Positions 49,400 through 57,507 of a DNA stretch of 64,000 nt are shown here, one piece after another. Each line of letters opens with the position of its first letter. Positions within the stretch are counted from its first letter, which is position 1. A model generated the notes under the pieces. That model was not told where the DNA came from. It worked only from the letters and a program-made list of their open reading frames with translations, and ran no database searches. The DNA lies in contig NZ_BAAADO010000001.1 of NCBI RefSeq assembly GCF_039522525.1, positions 434,001 through 498,000 on the forward strand, written 5' to 3'. The stretch is from Salinibacillus aidingensis (GTDB lineage Bacteria > Bacillota > Bacilli > Bacillales > Alkalibacillaceae). The translations under genes and the position numbers were made by a program.

Positions 49400-50077
49400 T
49401 TACTCATTCTCGTTATTATTCTGTTTCAACATTTCAAGTACTTTTTCCTTTCCATTCCCGGCAAGTACATGATCAGGCTGAATACGCAAGGCTTCATCGA
49501 AGTGATGCAGTGCCTTATCGGTATCTGCATAATATAAATGAGCCACACCTAAATTATAATGGGCATCACTATGTTCTGTCTCTAATTTTAGCACTTCTTT
49601 CATCTGGTCCATAGCTAAATCAATTTGCTGTGATTGGGCCAGGGCAAGTCCATACTGAAATTGTGCATCGACATCTTCTGTATTAAGCTCTGCAGCACGC
49701 TGTAAATATGGGAGGGCAAATCTTGACTTGTCCTGTTGTACCAAAGTCATACCCAGCATAAAGTAAACATCACCATTCTCCAGCCCTTTTTGCAGTGCGG
49801 CCTCAAAGTTCTGTTGTGCTTTACCAAACTGTTCCTGTTCAAAATACATATTACCCAGGCCATAGTAGGCTGTCATCGCATTCTCATCCAGTTCAATAGC
49901 CTTTTCAAAAAAGTTTTTGGCCCGCTCAAAGTCCTGAAGATGAAGCAACAGATTACCAAAATTAATATAACCTACCGGATTGCCGGGATCTTCATCAATG
50001 GCCTCTGTAAAGGCTTTTGCAGCATCTTCAAATTTTTGATTTTTCAAATATTCAATTCCTTCTTCCATTTTACCCAT
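49400..50077 (-). CDS. yrrB: TPR repeat protein (YrrB-like)
   Basis: A 225-residue protein made of about six 34-residue tetratricopeptide repeats in tandem. Clear copies include NPVGYINFGNLLLHLQDFERAKNFFEKAIELDE and SDAHYNLGVAHLYYADTDKALHHFDEALRIQPD. Such arrays mediate protein-protein contacts; the partner is unknown. B. subtilis YrrB has the same place between mnmA and recD2. A terminator lies between mnmA and this gene, so it may be transcribed separately with recD2. Confidence 0.92.
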   Translation of the reverse strand: MGKMEEGIEYLKNQKFEDAAKAFTEAIDEDPGNPVGYINFGNLLLHLQDFERAKNFFEKAIELDENAMTAYYGLGNMYFEQEQFGKAQQNFEAALQKGLENGDVYFMLGMTLVQQDKSRFALPYLQRAAELNTEDVDAQFQYGLALAQSQQIDLAMDQMKEVLKLETEHSDAHYNLGVAHLYYADTDKALHHFDEALRIQPDHVLAGNGKEKVLEMLKQNNNENE

Positions 50078-50100
50078 AAATCTTTCCCCCTAAAAGTTTC

Positions 50101-50155
50101 AAAAAAGGAAGGTCAGAATTAACAGGGTTCATCCTTGTTTTCCATTCTGACCTCA
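50101..50155 (-). terminator. Terminator of mnmA
   Basis: On the minus strand AGGTCAGAAT pairs with ATTCTGACCT across a 24-nt loop, followed by TTCCTTTTTT. It lies 18 bp after the mnmA stop codon. Confidence 0.75.
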
Positions 50156-50172
50156 GTTTTTCCTATTGTATT

Positions 50173-51288
50173 TTAAGCCAAATGCTGAATATATTTTTCG
50201 TTTTTGATGACTCGGTCGATGGTTGCTCCACCAAGACAGACTTCACCATCATAGAAAACCACGGCCTGACCTGGTGTAATGGCGCGTTCTGGTTCAGCAA
50301 ATTCAACCCGCACCTCACCATTTTCCCGCGGATAAACCGTAACTTTACTGTCCTGTTGACGATAGCGGAATTTAGCCGTACAGGTAAAAGGCTCATTGGA
50401 TTCTATCGGTATAATCCAATTGCTGTCGGTAGCCTCAAGTGCATCAGAATATAAATGGTCATTATGGAAGCCCTGACCTACATATAACACATTTTCCTCG
50501 AGATTTTTACCAATCACAAACCATGGGTCACCTGAACCACCTATGCCTAATCCATGTCTTTGACCAATGGTATAGTACATTAAACCATCGTGATCTCCTT
50601 TTACTTCGCCAGCCAGTGTTTTCATTTTCCCTGGCTGGGCAGGCAGATACTCACTTAAAAATTCCTTGAAATTACGCTCCCCTATAAAACAAATGCCTGT
50701 ACTGTCCTTTTTGGTTGCTGTAGCCAGATTATGCTTCTTTGCAATTTCACGTACTTCTTTTTTATCAATTTCACCAAGCGGAAACATAACTTTTGAGAGT
50801 ACGTCCTGGGATAATTGATTTAAGAAATAGGTCTGATCTTTATTTTCATCAACACCTCGAAGCATTTCATATCGGCCGTTACGTTCACGGACTCTTGCGT
50901 AGTGTCCGGTAGCCAGATAATCGGCCCCTAATGATAAGGCATGGTCCAAAAAGGCTTTAAATTTGATCTCTTTGTTGCACATCACATCAGGGTTTGGTGT
51001 CCGGCCGGCTTTATATTCATCCAGGAAGTACGTAAAGACTTTGTCCCAGTATTGCTTCTCAAAGTTTACTGAGTAATAAGGAATATCCAATTGGTTACAG
51101 ACACGTACCACATCTTCAAAATCTTCCGTTGCCGTACAGACGCCAAACTCGTCTGTATCATCCCAATTTTTCATAAAAATACCGACAACATCATATCCTT
51201 GCTCTTTCAACAAGAGAGCGGCTACAGAGGAATCCACACCACCTGACATTCCGACCACTACTCTTGTATCTTTTGGTTCCTTTTTCAT
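50173..51288 (-). CDS. mnmA: tRNA-specific 2-thiouridylase MnmA
   Basis: ATP-dependent thiolation of U34 in the tRNAs for Lys, Glu and Gln (s2U). The PP-loop is VVVGMSGGVDSSVAALLL (10-27). The catalytic cysteines lie in TPNPDVMCNKEIKF and DSTGICFIGERNF. The C-terminal beta barrel contains AITPGQAVVFYDGEVCLGGATI. The 371 residues are the family norm. The cysteine desulfurase encoded just upstream (14 bp) is its dedicated sulfur donor; in B. subtilis YrvO passes sulfur to MnmA directly, without a relay. Confidence 0.97.
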   Translation of the reverse strand: MKKEPKDTRVVVGMSGGVDSSVAALLLKEQGYDVVGIFMKNWDDTDEFGVCTATEDFEDVVRVCNQLDIPYYSVNFEKQYWDKVFTYFLDEYKAGRTPNPDVMCNKEIKFKAFLDHALSLGADYLATGHYARVRERNGRYEMLRGVDENKDQTYFLNQLSQDVLSKVMFPLGEIDKKEVREIAKKHNLATATKKDSTGICFIGERNFKEFLSEYLPAQPGKMKTLAGEVKGDHDGLMYYTIGQRHGLGIGGSGDPWFVIGKNLEENVLYVGQGFHNDHLYSDALEATDSNWIIPIESNEPFTCTAKFRYRQQDSKVTVYPRENGEVRVEFAEPERAITPGQAVVFYDGEVCLGGATIDRVIKNEKYIQHLA

Positions 51289-51302
51289 GTTTTCACTCCC
51301 TC

Positions 51303-52442
51303 TTAAGTTAAGCGATGGATAATTTCTGAAACCTTCTTTGCACTGGTCTCTATTTGCTGTTCATCATTTGCATTTCCGAAGCTGAAACGAATGGAATTGG
51401 TTGTCCGTTCATCTTCAGAGCCGAACATTTCCGACAATACATGCGATGGCTCCACAGAACCTGCTGTACATGCCGATCCGCTTGAAGCGGCAATACCGGA
51501 TAAATCAAAATTGGTTAATAAAATTTCCACATTCGTGCCAGGAAAACTGATGTTTACAATGGATGATACACAATGATCTTTATTTCCATTAATAGAAAAT
51601 TCCACTTGCTCTTCTTCTAGTATCTGCAAAAAACGTTTTTTAAAAGCAAGATACCTTTGATTTCGATCTGTTCTTTCCTGTTCAACCAGTTCAACAGCCT
51701 TCTGAAGGCCTTTTACAGCCGCAGTGTTTTCTGTTCCGGCCCGGCGTTTACGCTCCTGTTCTCCTCCATGCTGCAAGGATTGAAGTTTAACACCTTCACG
51801 AATATACAAAAACCCAATCCCTTTAGGTCCGTATATTTTATGTGCCGAGGCACTTAACAGATCCACACCAAGTTCTTTCACATCTATCGGAAGGGTGCCA
51901 AAGGCCTGAACCGCATCTGTATGAAAATAAGCCGGATGCTCCTGTAACAGTTCTCCGATTTCTTTGATGGGTTGAACGGTACCTACTTCATTATTTACAT
52001 ACATCATCGAAACGAGAATGGTATCCTCGCGCAGGTGCTTTTGAACATCACTTACAGCCACCATTCCGGTCTCATCAACAGGCAAGTAGGTAACTTCAAA
52101 GCCTTCATTTTCTAAATATTCGGCCGTACGTAGTGTAGCATGATGTTCAATGGAAGTTGTAATAATATGTTTACCCTCGTTCTCTCTCTTCCGGGCCACA
52201 CCAATAAGCGCCATATTATCCGCTTCTGTACCACCACTTGTGAATACAATCTCTTTTTCAGTTGCCCCAATACTCCGTGCAACGGTATAACGGGACTGAT
52301 CCATGATTTTCCTCGCTTGTCTGCCATAGTGATGGACACTGGACGGATTCCCATAGGTATTTTCCAAAACCGGAACCATTTCCTTAACGACCTTAGGGTG
52401 AACAGGTGTGGTTGCCGCATGATCCAGATATATCGGTTCCAT
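51303..52442 (-). CDS. yrvO: Cysteine desulfurase, NifS/IscS family (YrvO)
   Basis: PLP enzyme that removes sulfur from cysteine and passes it to MnmA for tRNA thiolation. Signatures: AATTPVHPKVVKEM near the N-terminus, VFTSGGTEADNMAL, DLLSASAHKIYGPKGIGFLY with the PLP-binding Lys, and AASSGSACTAGSVEPSHVL with the active-site Cys loop. Length is 379 residues. It lies between cymR and mnmA, the order seen in B. subtilis, and is probably regulated with them. Confidence 0.96.
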   Translation of the reverse strand: MEPIYLDHAATTPVHPKVVKEMVPVLENTYGNPSSVHHYGRQARKIMDQSRYTVARSIGATEKEIVFTSGGTEADNMALIGVARKRENEGKHIITTSIEHHATLRTAEYLENEGFEVTYLPVDETGMVAVSDVQKHLREDTILVSMMYVNNEVGTVQPIKEIGELLQEHPAYFHTDAVQAFGTLPIDVKELGVDLLSASAHKIYGPKGIGFLYIREGVKLQSLQHGGEQERKRRAGTENTAAVKGLQKAVELVEQERTDRNQRYLAFKKRFLQILEEEQVEFSINGNKDHCVSSIVNISFPGTNVEILLTNFDLSGIAASSGSACTAGSVEPSHVLSEMFGSEDERTTNSIRFSFGNANDEQQIETSAKKVSEIIHRLT

Positions 52443-52483
52443 CGTTTCACCTTCTTTTCTATCTTAAAATTGCCTTATTACAG

Positions 52484-52906
52484 TTAAATATAAAACATGT
52501 AGCCATGCTGGTCTCCGCTGTCTTCAAAGTTTGCCAAATCTGCAAGGGTTGTTGTATCCAGTACATCCTTTACAGCATTACGAATACGTACCCACAGTTC
52601 CTTTTTCGCTGGCTCTTCCTCTTCAATGCCTTCAACGATGAAGATTGGACCCTCCAAAATACGAATTATATCACCTGCAGTTATATCTTCAGGTGCCTTG
52701 GTTAGCAGATATCCACCGTATGCCCCACGGATACTTCTGACAAATCCTGCATTTCGTAAGGGCGGGATTAATTGCTCCAAATAATGTTCAGAGAGATCAT
52801 GATCTCTTGCAATAGCCTTTAACGACAACGGCTTTTTATCACCAAAATTTTTTGCCAAATCAATCATGATCGTTAAGCCGTACCGTCCCTTCGTTGAAAT
52901 TTTCAC
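52484..52906 (-). CDS. cymR: Rrf2 family regulator CymR
   Basis: Global repressor of cysteine uptake and biosynthesis genes, acting together with CysK. The 140-residue Rrf2 protein begins MKISTKGRYGLTIMIDLAKNFG and has the winged-helix segment KAIARDHDLSEHYLEQLIPPLRNAGFVRSIRGAYGGYLL. It lacks the Cys cluster of iron-sulfur Rrf2 sensors, which fits CymR rather than IscR. GTG 52906 follows AGGAGGAAATCTA. Its first 47 bp overlap the end of the upstream membrane-protein gene in another frame, so it is probably translated through coupling. Confidence 0.93.
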   Translation of the reverse strand: MKISTKGRYGLTIMIDLAKNFGDKKPLSLKAIARDHDLSEHYLEQLIPPLRNAGFVRSIRGAYGGYLLTKAPEDITAGDIIRILEGPIFIVEGIEEEEPAKKELWVRIRNAVKDVLDTTTLADLANFEDSGDQHGYMFYI

Positions 52907-53546
52907 TAGATTTCCTCCTCCAAATCAAATACTCCAATAAACGTTCAGACTGTGGCAGCGAAAAGCCGACAATGGATCCTAATAATACAGATGCAATCAC
53001 CGTACCAATTCCAACCGGTCCTCCAAGGAGATATCCCAGGATTAAAACAATGACCTCAAGTCCGATACGAACCCATTGCACTTTCCAGCCTGTTTTTTCC
53101 GTTAATAAAAGCATCAGTGTATCTCTTGGGCCGGCTCCTAATTTAGCCGCTACATATAGGCCTATACCGTAGCCGGCAATCAGAAGTCCCACCATTAACG
53201 TAAGAAAATCCATCCACAAAGCACCCGGATCGGGTAGTATAAATAAAAAGAAATCGATAAATATTCCTATAAAGACCATATTTAAAATCGTACCAATTTT
53301 TGGCCATGTTTTTCTTGCAGCACATGACAGACTTACAATAAAAATACCGACAATAATACTCCAGGAGCCGACAGTTAATCCGAATTGTGTGTAGAGTCCA
53401 TAGTGCAGTACATCCCAGGGACTAATTCCGAGATCTTTTGCCTTTATCGTTAATGATATCCCAAATGCCAATATGATAATCCCGACAAAATAGACGAACC
53501 ATCTCATCCATAAATGCTGCCGGTCTTCGTATGAAAGCTTACTCAT
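52860..53546 (-). CDS. YczE-like integral membrane protein
   Basis: A 228-residue protein with five or six membrane helices. Gly-rich loops such as KAKDLGISPWDVLHYGLYTQFGLTVGSWSI and AAKLGAGPRDTLMLLLTEKTGWKVQWVRIGLEVIVLILGYLLGGPVGIGT are typical of the YczE/COG2364 group, whose function is not known. I use ATG 53546 (MSKLSYEDRQHLW) after GAGGGAG; the frame continues upstream only into the repeat. The last 15 codons overlap cymR by 47 bp. In B. subtilis this slot is empty, so the gene is an insertion between rarA and cymR. Confidence 0.85.
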   Translation of the reverse strand: MSKLSYEDRQHLWMRWFVYFVGIIILAFGISLTIKAKDLGISPWDVLHYGLYTQFGLTVGSWSIIVGIFIVSLSCAARKTWPKIGTILNMVFIGIFIDFFLFILPDPGALWMDFLTLMVGLLIAGYGIGLYVAAKLGAGPRDTLMLLLTEKTGWKVQWVRIGLEVIVLILGYLLGGPVGIGTVIASVLLGSIVGFSLPQSERLLEYLIWRRKSSENFNEGTVRLNDHD

Positions 53547-53566
53547 TCTCCACTCCCTCTCACTGA

Positions 53567-53588
53567 TGTCCAGTCGCCTCCGCTTTTC
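53567..53588 (-). repeat. 22-nt remnant of the 120-nt repeat (both ends, hairpin deleted)
   Basis: On the minus strand GAAAAGCGGAGGCGAC is joined directly to TGGACA, the first 16 and last 6 bases of the repeat. It is 2 bp from the full copy at 53591-53710, the same spacing as in the tandem arrays. Confidence 0.75.
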
Positions 53589-53590
53589 TC

Positions 53591-53710
53591 TGTCCAACTG
53601 CGGCTCCCAGGCCCTAGCGGTCATAAGCAAAATCTCCTCCATGGCCAAAAAGCGGCCACTCCGAAGATTCTGCTTATGCGGTCGGACCTAACCGGTCGCC
53701 TCCGCTTTTC
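53591..53710 (-). repeat. Full 120-nt palindromic repeat (subtype 2)
   Basis: On the minus strand it runs from GAAAAGCGGAGGCGACCGG to GGAGCCGCAGTTGGACA. AGGTCC pairs with GGGCCT (one G-T pair), GCATAAGCAGAAT with ATTTTGCTTATG, and GTGGCC with GGCCAT. It lies in the divergent gap between the YczE-like gene and rarA. The rest of this 283-bp gap should hold both promoters, but I could not assign them. Confidence 0.9.
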
Positions 53711-53829
53711 TGTAAACCATTGATATTATAGCATGAAACCCTCCACCCTTGCATTTTAAACACACGAGGATTACGGTAGAATTAAATTAGCACGCTTTCA
53801 ATGTTTGTTTTTAAAGGAGAAGAGAAAAT

Positions 53830-55113
53830 ATGAGCTTACAACCCTTAGCTTACCGAATGCGACCGAAGAGTATAGACGATATTATAGGGCAGGAACATTT
53901 AGTCGGACAAGGAAAAATGATTAGAAGAATGGTTGAAGCAGGCAAATTATCTTCTATGATTCTTTTTGGCCCTCCAGGAACTGGAAAAACTAGTATGGCT
54001 ATGGCTATCGCCAAAAGCATGGATTACCCTTTTAAACAGTTAAATGCGGTAGTAGATAAGAAAAAAGATATGGAAATCGTTGTGGAAGAAGCCAAATTTT
54101 CAGGCAAGATGATTTTAATTTTAGATGAAGTACACCGACTTGATAAAGGGAAACAGGATTTTCTTCTTCCCCATTTAGAGAGTAATCTAATCACCCTTAT
54201 CGGCTGTACGACGAGTAATCCATACCATTCTATTAACCCGGCTATACGGAGCAGATGTCATTTATTTGAGCTGGAGAGATTAGGTCTGGAGGATATAAAA
54301 AATGGAATCGTACATGCTCTGGAAGACAAGGAGCTGGGAATGGGCGGATATAAAACTTCATTAACAGACGAGGCTCTGGAGCATTTTGCTTTCGCATCCA
54401 ACGGCGATCTGCGCGCGGCACTTAATGGCTTGGAGCTTGCTGTAACCTCTACAGAAAAAAATGAAGAAGGTGTTATCTCCATCGACCTGGCTACTGCCGA
54501 AGAATGCATGCAGAAAAAAAGCTTTTCACATGATAAGGACGGTGATGGTCATTATGATGTTCTATCCGCCTTTCAAAAGTCCATTAGAGGGAGCGATGTC
54601 AATGCAGCCCTTCACTATTTGGGACGTTTAATAGAAGCAGGTGACCTTGATAGCATTGGCAGACGCCTGGTGGTATGTGCCTATGAGGACATTGGTATTG
54701 CCAGCCCTCAGGCGGGACAAAGAGCACTTGCAGCTGTACAGGCTGCAGAAAGACTTGGTTTTCCCGAAGCCCGAATTCCCTTGGCTGTATCTGTTGTAGA
54801 GCTCTGTCTTTCCCCTAAGTCAAATTCTGCTTATAAAGCTCTGGATGAAGCGCTCCAGGATATTCGTAATGGAAAAAGCGGAGACATCCCCAAGCATTTA
54901 AAAGATGCTCATTACAGTGGTGCAAAATCTTTAGGTCGGGGAGTAGAGTACAAATATCCTCATAACTATGAACAGGGCTGGGTAGCTCAGCAATATTTAC
55001 CGGATTCTATTAAAAACAGGGAATATTATCAGCCGAAAAAAACGAGTAAATTTGAAGCATCTCTTAAACAAGTATATGAAAAAATTCAGGGAATAAATAG
55101 AAATTCCCAATAA
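53830..55113 (+). CDS. rarA: Replication-associated recombination protein A (RarA/MgsA, YrvN)
   Basis: AAA+ ATPase of the clamp-loader/RuvB type that acts at stalled replication forks. MSLQPLAYRMRPKSIDDIIGQEHLVG starts the protein; Walker A is FGPPGTGKTSMA (about 47), Walker B is ILDEVHRL, and sensor I region is IGCTTSNPYHSI with the arginine finger in NPAIRSRCHLFEL. The C-terminal domain has EDIGIASPQAGQRALAAVQAAERLG and ends with YKYPHNYEQGWVAQQYLP. The 427 residues are full length. It is divergent from the cymR operon. Confidence 0.96.
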   Translation: MSLQPLAYRMRPKSIDDIIGQEHLVGQGKMIRRMVEAGKLSSMILFGPPGTGKTSMAMAIAKSMDYPFKQLNAVVDKKKDMEIVVEEAKFSGKMILILDEVHRLDKGKQDFLLPHLESNLITLIGCTTSNPYHSINPAIRSRCHLFELERLGLEDIKNGIVHALEDKELGMGGYKTSLTDEALEHFAFASNGDLRAALNGLELAVTSTEKNEEGVISIDLATAEECMQKKSFSHDKDGDGHYDVLSAFQKSIRGSDVNAALHYLGRLIEAGDLDSIGRRLVVCAYEDIGIASPQAGQRALAAVQAAERLGFPEARIPLAVSVVELCLSPKSNSAYKALDEALQDIRNGKSGDIPKHLKDAHYSGAKSLGRGVEYKYPHNYEQGWVAQQYLPDSIKNREYYQPKKTSKFEASLKQVYEKIQGINRNSQ

Positions 55114-55124
55114 ATAGAGTATAA

Positions 55125-55214
55125 ACTCCTCTTTTATTGAACAGACTAGAAACAAAACAGTGATGAATAACTATTATGATAACTATTAAAAAATGAAAAG
55201 AATAAAAGAGGAGT
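55125..55214 (+). promoter_or_regulatory. 14-bp inverted repeat enclosing the rsfA-type ribosome binding site
   Basis: ACTCCTCTTTTATT (55125-55138) and AATAAAAGAGGAGT (55201-55214) are perfectly complementary. The right arm contains AGAGGAG, the Shine-Dalgarno sequence of the next gene; the loop is 62 nt. Transcripts that read through from rarA would bury the ribosome binding site. Confidence 0.5.
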
Positions 55215-55222
55215 GAAATACA

Positions 55223-55945
55223 ATGGCGAAAGTCAGACAAGATGCATGGTCCCATGAAGATGACCTCCTGCTCGCAGAAACCGTTCTGCGGCATATACGC
55301 GAAGGCAGTACCCAGCTAAATGCCTTTGAGGAAGTAGGAGATCAATTAAATAGAACTGCAGCAGCATGTGGTTTTCGCTGGAATGCTGAGGTAAGAAGAC
55401 GGTATGAGAAAGCGATTGAAATTGCCAAGCGTCAGAGAAAGGAAAGAAAACGTGCAATTGCGCAGCAGCAAAAACTGCAGCAGCAAACTCAGTCTCCATC
55501 CGTACCAGCGTACCAGCCGGCTGCTGGAACTGTTCCAGCACAGCAGGATTTACAGCCGCAGCAGTCAGAAACAACGGCCCAACCAGAACCAATGGAGCAG
55601 AAGCAACAAACTCAGTCTATTGCAAATCAGCAATCGGTTCCGTCTATTGATGATATTATAGTAAGCTTACAAGAATTTAAATCTAATTTTGAACATAACT
55701 ATCAAAAGCATGCGAATATTGATCAACTACAGCAGGAAAATGAAACATTAAGAGCAGAAAACGAGGAGCTTGAAAAACGACTGAAAAAAGTGGAAAAAGA
55801 ATACGAATCCATGCAGGAAGACTATCAAGTATTAATGTCCATTATGGATAAGGCGAGAAAAATGGTGGTATTCGACGACGATGCCGAACCATCTCAAGCC
55901 TTCCGAATGGATAAAAACGGAAACCTGGAGCAGGTGGCCCGATAA
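55223..55945 (+). CDS. RsfA family transcriptional regulator (Myb/SANT-like)
   Basis: A 240-residue DNA-binding protein. The N-terminal Myb-like domain is strongly conserved: RQDAWSHEDDLLLAETVLRHIREGSTQLNAFEEVG and LNRTAAACGFRWNAEVRRRYEKAIEIAKRQRKERKR. A Gln/Pro-rich linker (about 80-140, with repeated QQ) leads to a C-terminal coiled coil (about 160-205). In B. subtilis RsfA tunes sigma-F-dependent forespore genes, and YlbO and YwfN are paralogues; which of these it corresponds to is unclear. A perfect inverted repeat covers the ribosome binding site. Confidence 0.88.
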   Translation: MAKVRQDAWSHEDDLLLAETVLRHIREGSTQLNAFEEVGDQLNRTAAACGFRWNAEVRRRYEKAIEIAKRQRKERKRAIAQQQKLQQQTQSPSVPAYQPAAGTVPAQQDLQPQQSETTAQPEPMEQKQQTQSIANQQSVPSIDDIIVSLQEFKSNFEHNYQKHANIDQLQQENETLRAENEELEKRLKKVEKEYESMQEDYQVLMSIMDKARKMVVFDDDAEPSQAFRMDKNGNLEQVAR

Positions 55946-55955
55946 AGTGAAACTT

Positions 55956-55991
55956 CCATCAGTGGGGGTTTTCTCCATCCCCCACTGATGG
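55956..55991. repeat. Perfect 13-bp palindromic hairpin after the rsfA-type gene
   Basis: CCATCAGTGGGGG pairs with CCCCCACTGATGG around a 10-nt loop. No T-run follows, so it is a poor terminator by itself. It is directly followed by a second palindromic element (56002-56101), and the two probably form one unit. Confidence 0.7.
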
Positions 55992-56001
55992 TTCGTTGAA
56001 C

Positions 56002-56101
56002 TTATCAGGAATTTACTGGCCGTTTATCCCCCGCTTAATCCTGGGTTGGGATACCCTCAAGACTTGAAGTGGGGGTATTACGGCCAGTTAATGCGTGATA
56101 A
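56002..56101. repeat. 100-bp palindromic element with 35-nt imperfect inverted arms
   Basis: The arm 56002-56036 starts TTATCAGGAATTTACTGGCC. The reverse complement of 56067-56101 starts TTATCACGCATTAACTGGCC. They match at 27 of 35 positions, including the ACTGGCCGT and CCCCC blocks. The centre carries CCTCAAGACTTGAAG. A 16-nt exact match to its right end (GTTAATGCGTGATAAA) occurs at 8779-8794. It looks like a small non-coding element such as a MITE or a decayed IS200/IS605 end; that assignment is a guess. Confidence 0.65.
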
Positions 56102-56104
56102 ATA

Positions 56105-56141
56105 AAAGATGCTGTCTTTATCATAGACAGTATCTTTTTTT
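56105..56141 (+). terminator. Terminator upstream of argG
   Basis: AAAGATGCTGTCT pairs with AGACAGTATCTTT around a 7-nt loop, followed by T7. It closes the rarA/rsfA-type transcription unit before the arginine operon. Confidence 0.9.
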
Positions 56142-56163
56142 ATGGAAAATGACATTTTTACCA

Positions 56164-56192
56164 TTGAATTTTTATACTTAATAATGCATAAT
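56164..56192 (+). promoter_or_regulatory. Sigma-A promoter of the argGH-carAB-argF operon
   Basis: TTGAAT, 17-base spacer, CATAAT. The -10 lies inside the ARG box, so a bound arginine repressor would block RNA polymerase. Confidence 0.65.
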
Positions 56193-56200
56193 AATTCATA
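56183..56200 (+). promoter_or_regulatory. ARG box (AhrC/ArgR operator)
   Basis: AATGCATAATAATTCATA fits the 18-bp ARG-box pattern (TGMATA-WWWW-TKCA core) with both half-sites. A weaker site, AATGACATTTTTACCATT, lies at 56148-56165, so repressor may bind cooperatively. Confidence 0.8.
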
Positions 56201-56247
56201 AACATTTTAATTTTTTCACTATTTCGTCATAAAGGGAGAGATTGTTC

Positions 56248-57507
56248 ATGGAGAAAAAAAGAATCGTTTTAGCTTATTCCGGTGGATTGGATACTTCAGT
56301 TGCAATCAAATGGCTTCAGGATAAATACAATTATGATGTGATTGCCGTTGCTCTGGATGTAGGTGAAGGAAAAGATCTGGAATTTGTTAAAAATAAAGCC
56401 CTTGATGTTGGCGCGGTTAAATCCTATGTGGTTGATGCCAAGTCAGCCTTTGCAAAAGAATATGTAGCGAAGGCTTTAAAAGCAAATCTTTTATATGAAG
56501 GGAAATATCCTCTTGTCTCTGCACTATCCCGTCCGCTTATTGCAAAGATTCTTGTTGATATTGCCAAACAGGAAGGCGCAGTAGCTGTTGCCCATGGATG
56601 TACAGGAAAAGGAAATGACCAGGTAAGATTTGACGTATCCTTTACAGCACTGGCTCCTGAACTGGATGTAGTAGCCCCTGTACGTGAATGGGCCATGTCT
56701 AGAGATGAAGAAATTGCCTATGCAAAAGAAAACGGAATCCCTATCCCTGTTGACTTGGAAAGTCCCTATAGTGTGGACCAGAATCTGTGGGGCCGCAGTA
56801 ATGAATGCGGGATTCTCGAAGACCCTGCGGTTGAACCCCCTCAGGATGCTTATGAATTAACAGTTGATCCTGTTGATGCACCAGATGAACCTCAATATGT
56901 GGACATTGAGTTTGATAAAGGAGAGCCTGTTGCAATCAATAATGAAAAGTTACCTTTAGATGATCTGATTTTAAAACTGAATAAAATTGCCGGTAAGCAT
57001 GGGGTCGGACGTATTGACCACATTGAAAGTCGTTTAGTTGGGATAAAATCACGCGAGGTCTATGAGTGCCCTGCAGCCCTGACTCTTATTGCAGCTCATC
57101 AGGAATTAGAAGCCTTAACATTACCAAGAGAGGTTGCCCAGTTTAAACCGACAATTGAACAGAAGCTTACCCAGACGATTTATGACGGATTGTGGTATTC
57201 TCCATTAACCAATGCTCTACATGCCTTTATTGACCAGACTCAGATCTATGTTTCAGGAAATGTGACAGTAAAACTCTACAAGGGGCAGGCACAGGTAACA
57301 GGACGCTCGTCTGATTACTCACTCTATGATTTCGGATTAGCAACTTATAAGCCGGACGATGAATTCGATCATAATGCAGCTTTAGGGTTCATACAGCTAT
57401 GGGGGCTTCCAACAAAAGTCCACTCATCTGTAACCAATGAATATCAAAATACAGAATTTCAAAATAGCAATATAAAAATGGAAAAGAAAGAAGCGATTAA
57501 ACCATGA
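56248..57507 (+). CDS. argG: Argininosuccinate synthase
   Basis: ATP-dependent condensation of citrulline and aspartate to argininosuccinate, the penultimate step to arginine. The PP-loop IVLAYSGGLDTSVAIKWL starts at about residue 6. Further signatures: VAHGCTGKGNDQVRFD and DQNLWGRSNECGILEDP. The 419 residues are full length. ATG 56248 follows GGGAGAG by nine bases; a codon two upstream is less well placed. First gene of the operon, overlapping argH by 4 bp. Confidence 0.97.
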   Translation: MEKKRIVLAYSGGLDTSVAIKWLQDKYNYDVIAVALDVGEGKDLEFVKNKALDVGAVKSYVVDAKSAFAKEYVAKALKANLLYEGKYPLVSALSRPLIAKILVDIAKQEGAVAVAHGCTGKGNDQVRFDVSFTALAPELDVVAPVREWAMSRDEEIAYAKENGIPIPVDLESPYSVDQNLWGRSNECGILEDPAVEPPQDAYELTVDPVDAPDEPQYVDIEFDKGEPVAINNEKLPLDDLILKLNKIAGKHGVGRIDHIESRLVGIKSREVYECPAALTLIAAHQELEALTLPREVAQFKPTIEQKLTQTIYDGLWYSPLTNALHAFIDQTQIYVSGNVTVKLYKGQAQVTGRSSDYSLYDFGLATYKPDDEFDHNAALGFIQLWGLPTKVHSSVTNEYQNTEFQNSNIKMEKKEAIKP

